Positions 1 to 12,331 of a stretch of DNA of 64,000 nt are shown one piece after another; the first letter of the stretch is position 1; each line of letters starts with the position of its first letter. The stretch covers positions 281,331-345,330 of the forward strand of contig CAJJDP010000017.1 in the NCBI GenBank assembly GCA_905182995.1, read 5' to 3'. Made by a program: the position numbers and the translations under genes. This DNA comes from Paramecium octaurelia (Eukaryota; Ciliophora; Oligohymenophorea; Peniculida; Parameciidae). The notes below the pieces were generated by a model. That model searched no databases, had not been told where the DNA came from, and saw only the letters and a program-made list of their open reading frames with translations.

Positions 1-446
1 TCCATGAACCAACGAATTTATATTCCTCCTTGTTGTATTTGCCCTTAAACTATTGTAGTAAATACAAATGGTCACTTCTATCACTTTTTTCCAATATCTC
101 ACAATCGAGGCTTGTTCTCAAGTGAATTTAAATTTCTTGTTCTGAGTTAGTTGATATATGTCCTTCAGCTAACCAAGGGTTGTAATCTTATTCAATTTTG
201 ATTGAAAGTTCTAGTTTATTATGAGAAGTGAGAAATGACTAGAATCTCAGTATTTTTTGAGTAGAGAAATTCTTAAAATTGAAGCTGGTTAACTTCCAAA
301 AAGAAAATTGCAACTAATCTTACATACTATTGAGTGTAATGAGGTTGGATTGAAGTGATAAACGTGTTTCTTGCAATAATTTCTATTTAATTTCTTTTTT
401 AACTTTATTTCTTCGGCTAACCTCGACGATCGTGCCACATACACAT
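1..446 (-). CDS. Partial unknown protein, C-terminus beyond the window
   Basis: A reading frame on the minus strand stays open (TGA-only stops) from an ATG at 446 to the left edge, about 148 codons. The part nearest the edge is charged and protein-like (for example DYNPWLAEGHISTN and HLYLLQQFKGKYNKEEY). The first 60 codons are basic and hydrophobic and look less convincing, so the true start or an intron may lie inside them. I do not recognise the family. In such AT-rich DNA a TGA-free run of this length is not proof of coding, so this is a weak call based mainly on composition. Confidence 0.3.
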
Positions 447-875
447 ATAAGAAGAAAGAGACAAATTAAAAGGACTATTACTAGGTAACCATCATTGTCC
501 TCTGAATTCTGTTCTGACGTAATTGCTTATGTATTTTAAGAACTCTAGCCAACGTCTATTTCTGACAGAAACCTAACTTTTGAAGAAACTTATTTCTCCT
601 GCTGTTCTTTAGCTTGAACGATTAGTTAAACTAGTCGATGTAACATCTTATAAATTAAATCTTTATTATTGTAACACATCATATTTGTTTTAATGAGCAT
701 AATCCATATTATAATAAAACTTAGATTCATATAACATTATCATTTAACTACTATTTAAAATATTTTAATAACCAAAATTATGAATTATATATAGCAGGAA
801 AAGGAAAGATCGCACCAAGACACACATAATAATTTAAATTGACATTTATACTCTTTTATAACAAATACCCATATT
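447..875. other. Intergenic, nothing recognised
   Basis: AT-rich spacer between the unknown partial gene and the 3' end of eIF4A. I see no conserved protein segment, RNA gene or repeat in it. Confidence 0.4.
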
Positions 876-2199
876 TCAACTTAATTCTTTTTCTACTTCA
901 GCTAAATCTTTGGGCATTTCATCAATTTTAGTGTTGTAATATTTTTCAACTTCTAGCAAGAGATTTGCTTCTTGTTGTGCTACCATATTAATGGCAACTC
1001 CCTTTCTACCATATCTACCAGCTCTTCCAACTCTAAAATAATATATTAACATAGTATTACCTATGGATGTATTATTCCTTTAATCTTGGGAATTCATAAT
1101 TGATGACTAATGACAATTATTAAACATCAATTCCTCTACCCATAAGATCTGTTGAAACAAGGATTCTGGCAGCTCCTTTTTTGAATTCTTACATAACCTA
1201 CTATAGCTACAAATTATTTACTTATTCTCTCTCTTTTTGTTCCATCTGACTGTGGATTTTACTGACAGTGAAACCTTCAGCTGTCAATTTATCATACAAA
1301 TCATCAACGGTTTTTTTGGAGTTGCAGAATAAGATTGATTAAGAAACTGTAAGATTCTTATACAATTCAACCAAGACTCTGAATTTTTGATCTTCTTGTT
1401 GGATTGCAATGTAGAATTATCTAATACCCTCCAATGTCAATTATTCTTTCTTAACCAAAATCTTAGCTGTTCCTTCTCTCAAGAACTATTTACTCAATTC
1501 AATAATTTCTTATGGGAAAGTAGCACTAAATAATGCTAACAAAAACTTAAATGTCAGAAATACCAATTTAAATATCTCCTGGAACCATTTTTAGGATTTC
1601 TGCGAAGTTATCACTAAAACCTTAGTCTAACATTTAATCAGCTTCATCTACAACAAGCAACTTCATAAATGTGGCATCCAAATATTTGTTTTTCATCATA
1701 TCAATCAATCTGCCTGGAGTAGCAATGATGATGTGCACTCCTTATTTGCATTTTTCTCTGGTTTCCTGGGTTGAGGTACCACCTATGCAACAGAAAGCTT
1801 CTATGTTTAAGTATTGGCCTATTCCCTTAACCACATCATAAATTTGTTTTGCCAATTCTCTAACTGGAGCTAAAATGATGACTTAAGTCTTTCTTTGGTT
1901 TGGGTCGATTCTTTGTAAAGCACCAATAGTGAATGTACCAGTTTTACCAGTTCCTATGTAAAATTTTAATGATAATAAACATACCTGATTATGCTTGTGC
2001 CAAGACATCCTTTCCTAGAATGATTGGTTTGATGGCTTTTTGTTAGATGGCTGATGGTCTTTCAAAACCATATGAAAAGATGCCTCTTAGTAAATCTTTG
2101 CTCAATGTTAAATCTTCAAATGTTTCGACTTGCTTAAAAAATACTTCATTTGATTACCTCTATCCAATTTTCTTGTAAATCTTGTGTTTGTTGATCCAT
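876..2199 (-). CDS. DEAD-box RNA helicase eIF4A
   Basis: ATP-dependent RNA helicase of translation initiation, 395 residues after removing five introns (25, 31, 28, 24 and 28 nt), the normal eIF4A length. Motifs visible in order: Q motif region [13 protein letters not shown], Walker A AQSGTGKTG, motif Ia [46 protein letters not shown] and [13 protein letters not shown]. Segments such as VKKEQLTLEGIRQFYI and GRGIDVQQLSLVINY favour eIF4A over eIF4A3. Motif Ia is usually PTRELA; here the Thr is Val. The first intron ends in AAG rather than TAG, and the 24-nt intron is a multiple of three with no TGA, so failing to splice it would not stop translation. Confidence 0.93.
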
Positions 2200-3105
2200 A
2201 ATTTTTCTAATAAAATAATTTTATTTTGTTACTTAAGATGATGTCCTTTTTATTTTAAATAAAAGATTTAAATTGTCCCCTATATAACAATGAATTTAAT
2301 AATTCCCAAACTAGTATAATACAGACTAATCCAGGCAATTTGAATTCCTCTAAGACTTAGTATCGGCAAATCTCATATGTTTATAAGAACCTAATATAGA
2401 GAAAGCAAATTAATCTTGGTTGATCATCCTTCATTTTGTGTTTTTTGTTCTCTAATTAGTTGAAATTCAACAAGTGTACTAACGATATATGATCTTATCA
2501 ACATAGTAATTAAAATTTAATATATGATCCTAAAATTTGTACAATACCCAAGTTTTCAAATCCTACTATATCTAATTTATTTAATTTATTTCTTGTGATA
2601 TTTAAAAGATGATATAAATTTGAATGTCGTATTAATTATTGATATATATTGTAGAATTAATTATGTGTATACTAATTAATAATGTCTTTAATATCTCTTT
2701 TTTTTAGATTTGTTACCTGTTAACTTGTTTTTCTTTTGAAAGATAAGTTATTGCTGTAATTAAAGATGAATTTTATTATTGTTTAAGTTAGATAATACAA
2801 TTCAAAATATAATTGCCATTATTTTATTTAAATTTATATTACATCATTTAATTATTCTTTAAGAATATAGATTTAAAAATTAATGTTCAAGAATTTCTTT
2901 CTTTAAATCAACTGGATAGGTGATTTTTTTAAAAGTTCTTCTATTTAAATAATGGAAAACATAACAATATGTGCTGGTAATGAATACTGGCAAAGGGTTG
3001 TTTGACATATTTAATTATAAACTAAATTATCTTCATTTTATTATTGATTAATAAATATAACAACAGAAAAAAAACTAATAAATTAAAAGAACAAAGAATT
3101 TGAGA
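2200..3105. other. Intergenic, nothing recognised
   Basis: About 900 nt between the start of eIF4A (minus strand) and the RING gene (plus strand), so it should hold two divergent promoters. Composition is extremely AT-rich; I see no further gene or RNA. Confidence 0.4.
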
Positions 3106-3604
3106 ATGATTTAAATAGTTGAAGAGAGGAGTGGTATTCAATCTATTAATTTTAGAGTAATAATAATAATAATAATATGAAATTGATGGAGTTTCACAAA
3201 GAATATGGGAAGAAGGTAATAAAGCTTTTAATTTTTAGTTGCTAATTAATATAGATAAGAAATATAGGTATATAATACAAAATATAGTAAATGTAGTCGC
3301 TTCAACTCTAATTGTGGCAGAATAGTGTTGATAAGATGTTTTAAAAGTCGAATGGAGTTCCGAAGAAATATTTACAAAAATTAAAGATGATGAAAATGGG
3401 CAAATCAAACAGACAATGCAGTATATGCTGTAATTAATTCTAAAAAGGTATAAACTTTGTATTTAAATAGATGAGCTAATTATATAGCTGCCTTGCAAAC
3501 ATATATATCATAAATCTTGTGTTGATTCTTGGCTTCAAAGTAGTACGAAATGTCCAAATTGTCGATCAGACGTCTTAGAGGCCCTAAAGAATTAGGAGAA
3601 ATGA
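3106..3604 (+). CDS. Small RING-H2 finger protein, probable E3 ubiquitin ligase
   Basis: A 136-residue protein from five exons; introns at 3134-3155, 3216-3238, 3268-3287 and 3448-3470 (22, 23, 20 and 23 nt) all start GTA and end TAG, and removing them gives one exact frame. The C-terminal half is a RING-H2: CSICC, then [16 protein letters not shown], then CPNC, the spacing expected for two zinc ions. RING-H2 domains recruit a ubiquitin-loaded E2, so an E3 ligase role is inferred. The N-terminal half is Gln-rich (QQQQQYEIDGVS) and has no known domain or membrane segment. The start is the ATG directly before the first exon frame MIQIVEERSE. Confidence 0.85.
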
Positions 3605-4507
3605 TTTACATTTCTATGGACAAGATTATATTAAAACAAAAAAATTAATGCATACAAATACTGATTGCTTTGGAAAACTTTACATTATTCACTTTGACTC
3701 TGTCCTCTAAATTAATTGGAAACAACAAAGTAATTCTATGCTATTACAAAAATTCAAATTATTTTCTTTAAATGAGTTACTTCAAAATATTCAGTTTTTT
3801 TATATTAATTAATTTGGAGGGTGGATCTAAATATATTAATAAATCCTTTTTTTTAATAATCTTTTTAGCTCTATGTTACTGATCGAGATATAATTTATCT
3901 CCACTATTAAAAATTATGTAGATTTATTGTAATATTTACAAAAAATTAAGAATTAATTTTGATTTATATGTGGTTCACATGATTGTTCACTAAAATATTA
4001 GAATTATTATAGATAACTGAAGGTTCCTTTTGTGTTTCAACTTAGAAGTTCTGGATACAACCACGTAAGTTATTTTCTGAATAATTTAATTCTCTAAATT
4101 CTTTTAAATTATTTAAGATAAGGTTTTAGATTCGAATTAATTATGCCCAAAAATTAAAGTTTTTATAATTGTCTCTCCCCCATAAAGTCTCTTATTAATA
4201 ACTATCTCAATTTCTCAAATTATATAATAACGGAAAATAAAAGATTATCTGCATTTAGATCCAGGAACATTCTATTGCCTTAGTCAGTCTCCTTCTCATT
4301 AATTATATTTGGCCCAATACTTAATCGAGTAGAGCACTTGATAAATTATTTAAATAGTTTTATAAGTGAGTTGTGCATTTTTAATTATGAAGATGGGAGT
4401 TCATTTATTATATTATCATGATTGAATTTCATTTTTGATTATCTATTTCCAGATAAACTAAAGTCAAAGAAATAAATATTTTTCATAAAATTTTTAATAA
4501 TATCGTT
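3605..4507. other. Intergenic with one long open but unconvincing frame
   Basis: Between the RING gene and ARMC9. A plus-strand frame across about 3660-4370 contains only one or two TGAs and has protein-like patches such as CFGKLYIIHFDSVLQINWK and FICGSHDCSLKYQ, but another frame there is also open, so it may be chance or a decayed gene. Confidence 0.25.
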
Positions 4508-6963
4508 ATGATGAATAATAACAATAGGAAACTTTAGTCTTAGAAAGAGGTTAGAGCAAAAGTAGATTCTGGGCTTAATCGTAAAAACGATGCACTACAA
4601 AAACGAGTTTAATCTGCAATATAGTAGGTATAGTATTTTATTAATTTAGGTTGATAAATTAGTTGATTCGAATGGAACATTGACAGATCAATTAAATAAT
4701 ATAGTTTAAGATTATCTTATGAGAAGCAATTGCTTAAAAACATTAGAGTAATTTAGAATAGAATCTTAATTTGCAACAGAATAAAGTAATGAAACAGAAA
4801 ATATAATTTTGGGTCACTTTGATAGAGGTGAAAGAGAGAAGTTTCTGGAATCATGGAGTCGATACATCCCAATTCAATAGAGACAAGATCATGAATCTTG
4901 GAAGCTAGAATTTTTTGTTTAAATTTTTTTCCTTATATACCCGATTCACCCTGTCTTTAAGAAGAAGGGTGTGATGGATAAAAACTCGATTAATCAATTT
5001 AAGCAATATCTCGATAGTAAAGGGGGTGATTTATCAAAGACAAATGAAGCGTTACCTTTTTATGCCTTACCTTATGTCAAAAATCCTGAAATACATCCAA
5101 GTTTTCAGCATCTATTTACTCACGAATGGATTGCTGAGTTGAGATTCAGATTGAAAGAATTCATCCAATCCATTTATGGCTAAGATCAAAATGGGAGCAT
5201 TTTAAAAAGATTATTTTTGTCAAAGGAAGGATCATAAAATATCTAGTAGTAAGAATTCTAAAAAAAGATTGCAGACAACATTAGGCAGCTGCAATTGGAG
5301 AATAATGAATTGAAGAGAAAAAATATTTAGCAAGCTTAAGCTCTATAGGATATTAATTAAACTGCATAATAAAATCTATTAGAAGCCTAGAAAAAATGGT
5401 TTTAATTTACAGGGGAGATGTTGAAGATGGAAAAGGACATGATCAAATATATAGAAAATAGCAAGAAGAATCCAGATTAATTATAACAATTTAAAAAGAA
5501 AATTGGTTAATGTGATAGATTCTTAAGTCAGAACTTAGATGAACTAATAAATAAATCATAGGATATCTCCTTGTTTGATAGAATCACTTAACCTGACCAT
5601 GATCTATCAGATCTCACTAATTAATAATGTATTTTATAATTTAAATTATAGAAATGATGCCAATCCAGTAATCAATTGAAGAATACATCCCATTGAATTA
5701 TGAGAAGATCATATAGTTATTTACAAAGAATAATAATCCAGTTCTTGTTGCAACAGTTCTATAGGCTTTGAGATGGAGAATCACAAGGGCCAGGAGTGCA
5801 TTGGAAAGAAGATCAGTAGTGGTTGCATATTAAACACATGATCTAATTGGGACTCATTAAAGAAACATTGCTTTGGCTTAATATTTGATGATGAAATCTC
5901 CTTAAGTAATTTAATGCTAGACTTTGAAATTGATGAATGCATTGGCCTCTGATTATGATGGTAGAACATATTTGACAGGTAATTCATAATTAATAAAACT
6001 GTTGATTGAATTGATTAAGAAAGACTAAACTGATTCAATCAAAAGAAAGAATGCAATTGGCACTTTATAAAAATTGTCTTTGAGAAGACAAAGCCAAATT
6101 TGGATGCTTGACAATGACATTATCTAGGTTGCCTTAAACATTCTAAAGAGAGTAATAATTCATTATTAAAGTGTAGGAGAAATTTAATTTAAGCGAATAC
6201 ACCTATGAATATATCACAGCTTTGATAATGAATTTATCATTGAGTTCAAGAGGTCGAGATGCTCTATCTATTCACAAAGAATTAGCATTTGAAGTTCTAT
6301 TCGAACTAATTGAATATCCTAATGATTAGATCAGAACATTCACCAATGGGACATTCTATTCCATGTTTAGTAGAAGAGATCTAAGAGAATATGCTTATTA
6401 ATTAAATATACCTCAAGAACTACCTAAACTACTGTCCATCAGTGATGAAAGATTCAAGAAATAAATTCAATATATGATAGAATAGTTAGAAAATGATGAT
6501 GATGACTATGATCAATCTTAATTGGAGGAAGATAATGATGTGGATGATTTAGAAGATGATGAGGAATGTCCAGTTGATGATGAAGATGAAGACGATCTAG
6601 AGAACAATGATATGATAGTTGGGGAAGAATTGTTAAAGAATGAATTTGCTTTAGACAGTGAGTAAGCAGAGTAACAAAGATAGTTGATGGAATCAATCAT
6701 GCAAAAAGAACTATAGTAGAGAAGTGCATATTAAGAATAATTAAGAGAGTCTTAGTTGGAAAAAATGCCCGTTGGATGTAATTACATACATAACATTATC
6801 AATAGAAGGACCATTCATAGCTGACAGTCTACTTCCAAATGTGAATTTTAACAACAAAATTTCTAATGGAAATCCAAAGAATCCTCAATAGTCAGCATAA
6901 GCCTTTGCCTCTAGACCAAAGATTCCCAGAACTCCTCCGGTTTAATAAAATTACCAGCACTGA
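4508..6963 (+). CDS. ARMC9-like LisH and armadillo-repeat protein of basal bodies and cilia
   Basis: A 785-residue protein with four introns (22, 23, 25 and 28 nt). Residues about 45-85 form a LisH motif (NNIVQDYLMRSNCLKTLEQF). The next 150 residues match the diagnostic ARMC9 block, including ALPFYALPYVKNPEIHPSFQ (human ARMC9 has LPFYALPFVPNPMVHPSF). A coiled coil follows, then armadillo-like helices, then a strongly acidic stretch (DVDDLEDDEECPVDDEDEDD) as in the animal protein, and a low-complexity tail. ARMC9 sits at the ciliary base and tip and is a Joubert-syndrome gene in humans, which fits a heavily ciliated cell. Start: the first ATG of an MMNNNN run, in frame with everything downstream. 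Confidence 0.87.
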
Positions 6964-7018
6964 TTAGTGATTTTATATTCAATAATCATTTACTATAAAT
7001 TTTAAATAATAAGCATTT

Positions 7019-7420
7019 ATGAAAGCTGAAGAATAAGCAGAAGAGTTAATACTCTGTCCTTAAGGCTGCGGAAGGAAATTCAATAAGGATAGTTTACTTA
7101 AACATTATAAAGTTTGCAAAGATGTCTTCTAATAAAAGCGAAGTGCATTCAATTCTTAATTAAAAAGAGTTGGATTCGATTATTTTGTTGAAAATAAAAC
7201 AAAGCTACCTCAATTCTCTCCACCAAAAACTAATAAGTTAAAAACAGAGATTCTTCCTTACAGAAGTCCTTAAGTTCAATCAAAATATAATTAGGTTTTA
7301 AATGCAAAAAAATTCTGCAAAGGATGTTTGAGAGAATTCGATTCGAAGATAGCTGATGAACATATTTAAAAATGTGTAAAGAAGAACTAATAGAAAAATC
7401 CATTCGCAAAAATTATTTGA
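7019..7420 (+). CDS. Two-finger C2HC zinc protein (ZC2HC1-like)
   Basis: Intronless, 133 residues, starting 55 nt after ARMC9 on the same strand. Two short C2HC fingers are visible: CPQGCGRKFNKDSLLKHYKVC near the start and FCKGCLREFDSKIADEHIQKC near the end. The second follows the ZC2HC1 pattern C-x2-C-x(n)-H-x3-C. The linker is rich in Pro, Lys and Gln. The molecular role of this family is poorly known. Adjacency to ARMC9 may be chance, as Paramecium genes are simply close together. Confidence 0.75.
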
Positions 7421-7487
7421 TAAAAATTAAATTTCCTAATATTATAAGATTAATTTATGTATTTTAGAAAAAATAGATTAAAATGCT

Positions 7488-9285
7488 TCATTTCTTAAAG
7501 AAGTTTAAGCTCTTCTAAGCTTTACTATCAATTTTTGAAGGAACTTTGATTTTTGAACCTGAAAAATTTCTATTTGACTCATCTGATTATTCTACTATGA
7601 CATTTTATTAAGTTATGCATCTGTCTATATGCTTATTTAATACAGTGTTATTTCCTTTGCAATCAATATCCTTATTACAAATTGGACAGCGGAAGGACTT
7701 TGGCTATGCTTACTACTTCTATTAATATTATTGTTGTTGTTATTGAGATTAATGACTTTTACTATTAACTCCAGATAAGATTTAATTACTAATACTACTA
7801 GCCTCATCATCACTTAAGATGTCAGGTTTAGATTGCTCCTGCTGTTGAATTGACATTTTATTGAATGAGTCATTTTCCTCAGTGATTTGATGAGATTTTG
7901 AACCTTTAATGGATGGCACTAAATTTTCTTAGCCGCTTGATTTGTCAATTTATCTTTTGAAATAGGTAGATATGGATTATTTTTAAATTTATTTTTCATT
8001 TGCAAGTGAACTCATTTTTAATCCAAGTAATCTTATTGGTTCATCTAATTACATTATCTTAAGTAATTGTTTTCCATATATAGCTATTTATTTGGCTTGA
8101 TTTGTATATTAATTAAGTTACAATGATTTACTCCGTATTTCAAATTTGGATGTTTTGATAATCAAAGTCAGATGATTTCCTACTTTTTCTTCTGATTACA
8201 TTTCTTCTGCTAGTTTTTCAGCAATATAATCAACTTTATCTTCGAATTCTCTTTAAGTGCTTATGCTAGAAAATGTTCGCTGACAACTTATACTATGTTA
8301 ATCTTCAAATTCTACATGATAGTTTCTAGCCACTCCCCAACAAGAGTAAAAAATGTATTCAAATGTTTTAGGTGTAAAGATAACATAGAGTTCATCAGCT
8401 CTGTCTCTGACATCCTTACAAGTATTAAAGTTTAAACCACTTAAGATTTACTCAGTGATATTTCCAATTCCAGGAATCTTTCTTATAGGCAATTTTTCTA
8501 AGAAATTGAGAACTGCTGTAGCTGATTATTCAACAACATGCAACCCATTGGGTTTATTAATTTCAGAGGCAAGTTTAGCAATCATTTTGTTTGGGCCAAC
8601 TCCACAACTGGCTGTGAGTTGAGTTGCTAAGTGGATATCCTTTCTGATGTTTTCACATAATATTGCTGGATCTTCTTGGGAATTATTTATATATTCTGTA
8701 AGATCTAAATTAGCCTCATCCAACCCCATAGATTCTAGATTGTCGTCATATTTCTTAAGGATCGTCATAAAAATCTAGTGTAATGCAATTCAATACATTT
8801 GAAACACTCTTATATTTCTCGAAGTGACAAGGAATAAAGATGATATCAGGACATAGTTTCTTTGCAACAAAACCTGGCATAGCAGATCTAACACCAAATT
8901 TTCTAGCCACATAATTTGCAGTGGAAACGATACTTTAACCTACAGCAACAGGTTTGTCTTTAAGTTCTGGCTTGTCCAATAGTTCACAAGCTACATAAAA
9001 CATATCCATATCAAAATGCGCCCAAATTCTATCCGTGTTAATTTAAAATTCTTTCACTTTATTCTAAATAATCTCTTTGGTTTCCTTGATTTTTTGTTCA
9101 TTCTTTTTATAGCTGTCCAATTCCATCTACATCTTATTCACTTTTTACAGAACTTATTATCGTTTCTCCTATTATCTTTTGTAATATTCAGATCCTCGAG
9201 TGGCATCATCTATCACTTATTTAATTTAATCTGCCCCTTCCACACCTGCTTTGTTGCCATAGTAATGAAAAATAGGTTCATTCAT
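7488..9285 (-). CDS. DNA polymerase kappa (Y-family translesion polymerase)
   Basis: Translesion DNA polymerase that copies past bulky minor-groove lesions in the nucleus. It has 591 residues and one 22-nt intron (8775-8796). In order: the kappa-specific N-clasp (NKAGVEGADQIKQVIDDATR), the palm motif HFDMDMFYVACE with two catalytic Asp and the Tyr steric gate, YVARKFGVRSAMPGF, the second acidic motif MGLDEANLDLTEY, SCGVGPNKMIAKLASEINKP, the helix-hairpin LPIRKIPGIG, and the little finger. Near the C-terminus is one UBZ4-type finger (CPICNKDIDCKGNN, then HIDRC), followed by KSLNFFKK, a shortened PIP-box-like end. Animal pol kappa usually has two UBZ fingers; here I see one. Confidence 0.95.
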
Positions 9286-9384
9286 ATTAAATAAATATAT
9301 TCATTATTATTCAACATTCTGTTTTGACTATTTTAGATGAAATTCCATACCAATCAGGTATTAATTGAATCATTTCCTATTACG

Positions 9385-10810
9385 TCATTCTACACATCTC
9401 TTCTAAAGAGCATTATCACAATAAGTACCATTAGAGAAGTTGAAAAGCTCTGGAATACAAATCTTCATCTAGTTTTAAAGGTTTTTTAACTAACCAATAT
9501 CTCTCAGTTCATCAAAATAAGGATGAGCTAATGACTAAAATGGTGTAAGTCTAGTTTTTGGACAAAAAGTGAGTAATTTTGAAACTAAATCGATGGCCTT
9601 GGTATCTTTTGTTTTTAGGACCTGAATACAAATTATTTCTATACTTTATTCCAATTTCTTTATTTGATTTTAGCAAACTAATTAGATTATACATCATAAT
9701 CCTTATTCATACTTAGTATTTATTCTTTTGTGGGAGTTCCAAGTACCTTTACAATCTCAACCATTTAATCAACAGCTGAGTCTCCCAAAAATAGTGGTTC
9801 TCCATTAATTAATTCTGCTATAACACAACCTACAGACCAAACATCAATCTAAGTGTCGTAATCTGTTGCTCCGAAAATCAATTCAGGAGCTCTATAGCAT
9901 CGAGAACAAATATAAGCTATATTAGGTTCTCCTTTCATTAACTTTTTTGCACTTCCAAAATCGCATAACTATAATTTATTTGATTCTGGGTTAACTAAAA
10001 CATTATGTGGTTTGATATCTCGATGACATATTCCCAATAATGAAATATATCTAAGAATATAAATGGATGTACGCAGTCGATCTTAACAATTAGTAACTAA
10101 ATAACTTGACTAGAATATCTGGCATCTTTTTTAAATCCTTGATAAATGATTTGTTGAAGGAGTAAAGAGTATCAGAAAAGTACTCCATTACTACATTAAG
10201 GTAGCTTTCATCTTTATTTTCAGCAGGAGTGTAGAATGCATGTTTCATCTTGAGAACATTGACATGATCTAATTCTTACAATATCTGCAACTCCCTATTT
10301 TTATATCTTCGATCCTATAACACCTTTTTTATTGCCACAATTTCCCCTGTCTCATTTACTTTCGCCTTTTATTTATTAATTATTTACTTTGTGTACAACA
10401 CCAAAGGATCCGCTTCCAACAACTTTCAGATTTGTATATGTGAAATTGGAATAATCATGTCTCTCAGTGGATGTTGGCATCAACACTGATTTAGCGCTGT
10501 TCTTTTCAATCGAGAGTGGTTTGCGTATCTACTATTTGATAGTCTATTGTTGTATTTATTTTAGTTGATTCTCAAATTTTGCAACTTAAAAGGATGTAAT
10601 AGGCTCGTCTTTATTTTTCCTGAAGGGTTATTTCACAATCTGATTCATCTTCAAATGAGCTTTTAGATTTGAGATGTCTTGCAAGGTTTTCATCTCGTGA
10701 TCCATCTCCTCAATCTCTGTTACAACTCTTCGATTCACATCTTCCTACTTTTATTGATTAACTGACCCTACTTATTTCTTCATTTGCTGATTTAACATTT
10801 TCTGAAACAT
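9385..10810 (-). CDS. Glycogen synthase kinase 3
   Basis: A 452-residue Ser/Thr kinase with three introns of 22, 22 and 23 nt. One (10051-10072) lies between Ala and Tyr of the segment before the catalytic loop. Motifs: [82 protein letters not shown] and [18 protein letters not shown]. The activation-loop Tyr (human Y216) is kept; the next Tyr of the SRYYRAPE motif is Cys. The Arg and Lys that bind a primed phosphate are present. There is an N-terminal extension of about 125 residues, Gln- and Lys-rich, before the kinase domain. The C-terminal tail is short (ALQKRCVE). Two acceptors are AAG and CAG. Confidence 0.94.
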
Positions 10811-10930
10811 CCCCTTTAACGTAATTTTTAATATATATAAATTATTCAACTGTTTATCATGATTTTATTTATCACCAATTCGCATATACTTAAGGTATTT
10901 CTGCATGCAATAATAATATACATTATAATA

Positions 10931-11346
10931 TCAGTTCCATTTTATTCTTCTTATGAAACGTCTTTCTATTATTATCTTCCCCTCTTTGTATTTCTCCGAC
11001 TCTCGATATGCTTTAATCTAATTGAAGAATCAACACAATCCTTAATACATATTTCCATCCAATCACTTTATTACAACCATTACAAATCACATCTTATACT
11101 GTGTGCTTTCCAGTCATCAAATCCTTAACTTCAGATTGCCCAACATGATAATTGATACTTATTATTTTTAATTAAGTACCCTTTCTCAAACAAAAATGCT
11201 TGTCCAAATCCGCCCCTAAAATTCTAAAATCATCTTCTTATTCTTACCTTCGATATTCTACTCTTGTAATTTGAAATATGTATATGGCATTTTGAGCAGA
11301 CATAAATTCGATTTCCATCAAAATACTCTAAAATTATTTTACCCAT
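10931..11346 (-). CDS. Yippee-domain zinc-binding protein
   Basis: A 112-residue protein with three introns (24, 22 and 31 nt). It shows the Yippee fold signature: VCSKCHIHISNYKSRIS with the first C-x2-C, then NFRGGFGQAFLFEK, then DLMTGKHTVQDVICNGCNKV with the second C-x2-C, then GWKY and SEKYKEGKIIIER. The two Cys pairs bind one zinc. Yippee proteins are small nuclear or centrosomal proteins of uncertain mechanism. The length matches YPEL proteins (about 120). It lies 120 nt upstream of GSK3 on the same strand. Confidence 0.87.
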
Positions 11347-12331
11347 CTTTAAACTTAATATTGATTATTTATTAAAATTATATTAAATTCATACTAAATA
11401 ACTAAGAAATTCTCATAAATTAAAACTAAACTCTAATCAATTTTCTTATCCTTTTATATTATTATAATAATAAAAATAAGAAATTCTAATTCTATAGATA
11501 TTAAATAGATTTGTATTTCTGAATTTATTCTGAAAAAAGAAATTAACTATTGGATTTTAAATTTTCGATTTTAAGACAATGAAAAAAATTCCAAAAATAT
11601 CTTAATGAAGATTAAAATTTATCAAATTATTCTTACATTTAACAAAAGATTTACTTTACCGTAATTGGATAAGCTATTGATTTAATTTATTGTGATCAAA
11701 AATATTTAGAACCAGCTTATAATATTGAAAATTTTTCAATTAATTTATTGATGCTAATTATATTATTTAAAAATAAATTTGTCAAAATGCTACTATATTT
11801 GTATATAAAACAGTATAATTGAATTTATCATCTTAAACTTTAATATTTGATATTGTTCATATAATAACTTAAAATTGTTTCCAAATTTTATAAAGATTTA
11901 GAAATTGAACACACACTTGTCTATACAAATTTGAAATTTTACTATGATTGATAAAATAATTCTTTTATATACACATCATTTTAGTAACAAATACATTTTC
12001 AGATCAAGAAAGGGAGGAGGCATTATAATGTTAATAAACTTAAAAACTAATTTTGTGATTAATAATCCATAATTAGTTTTAATTATGAAATTAACTTATG
12101 ATTTCTAGCTTTATATTTATCAAAAATAGTTTGTTACTGTGGATTTTAAGTATTATTTGTGATATTATAATATTTTTTATAAAGATAGTGTGATTGTAAA
12201 TCACTACAACATTACTTTATTTAATCAATAGAACGTAGTCATAAATATGAAAAGAATTGATAAAAATTCTTAAGAATGAGTTCAATAAACATCTAATACA
12301 AAATATATATTTATCAAAATATCTTGAGGTA
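11347..12331. other. Intergenic, nothing recognised
   Basis: Nearly 1 kb of very AT-rich DNA between two minus-strand genes. No protein-like frame, RNA gene or repeat family was seen. Confidence 0.4.

Noticed and set aside
6454-6700. Minus-strand Ser- and His-rich frames
   Set aside because: Antisense to the acidic Asp/Glu stretch of the ARMC9-like gene.
9016-9294. Plus-strand 92-codon frame rich in Phe and Leu
   Set aside because: Antisense to the N-terminal clasp of DNA polymerase kappa.
10051-10072. Possible retained micronuclear insertion (IES) inside the GSK3 kinase domain
   Set aside because: At first the kinase sequence seemed interrupted, but the segment starts GTA and ends TAG, is 22 nt, and its removal restores the frame, so it is an ordinary intron.
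10859-11128. Plus-strand open frame of 89 codons
   Set aside because: It lies antisense to the Yippee gene and the GSK3 upstream region and has no coding character of its own.
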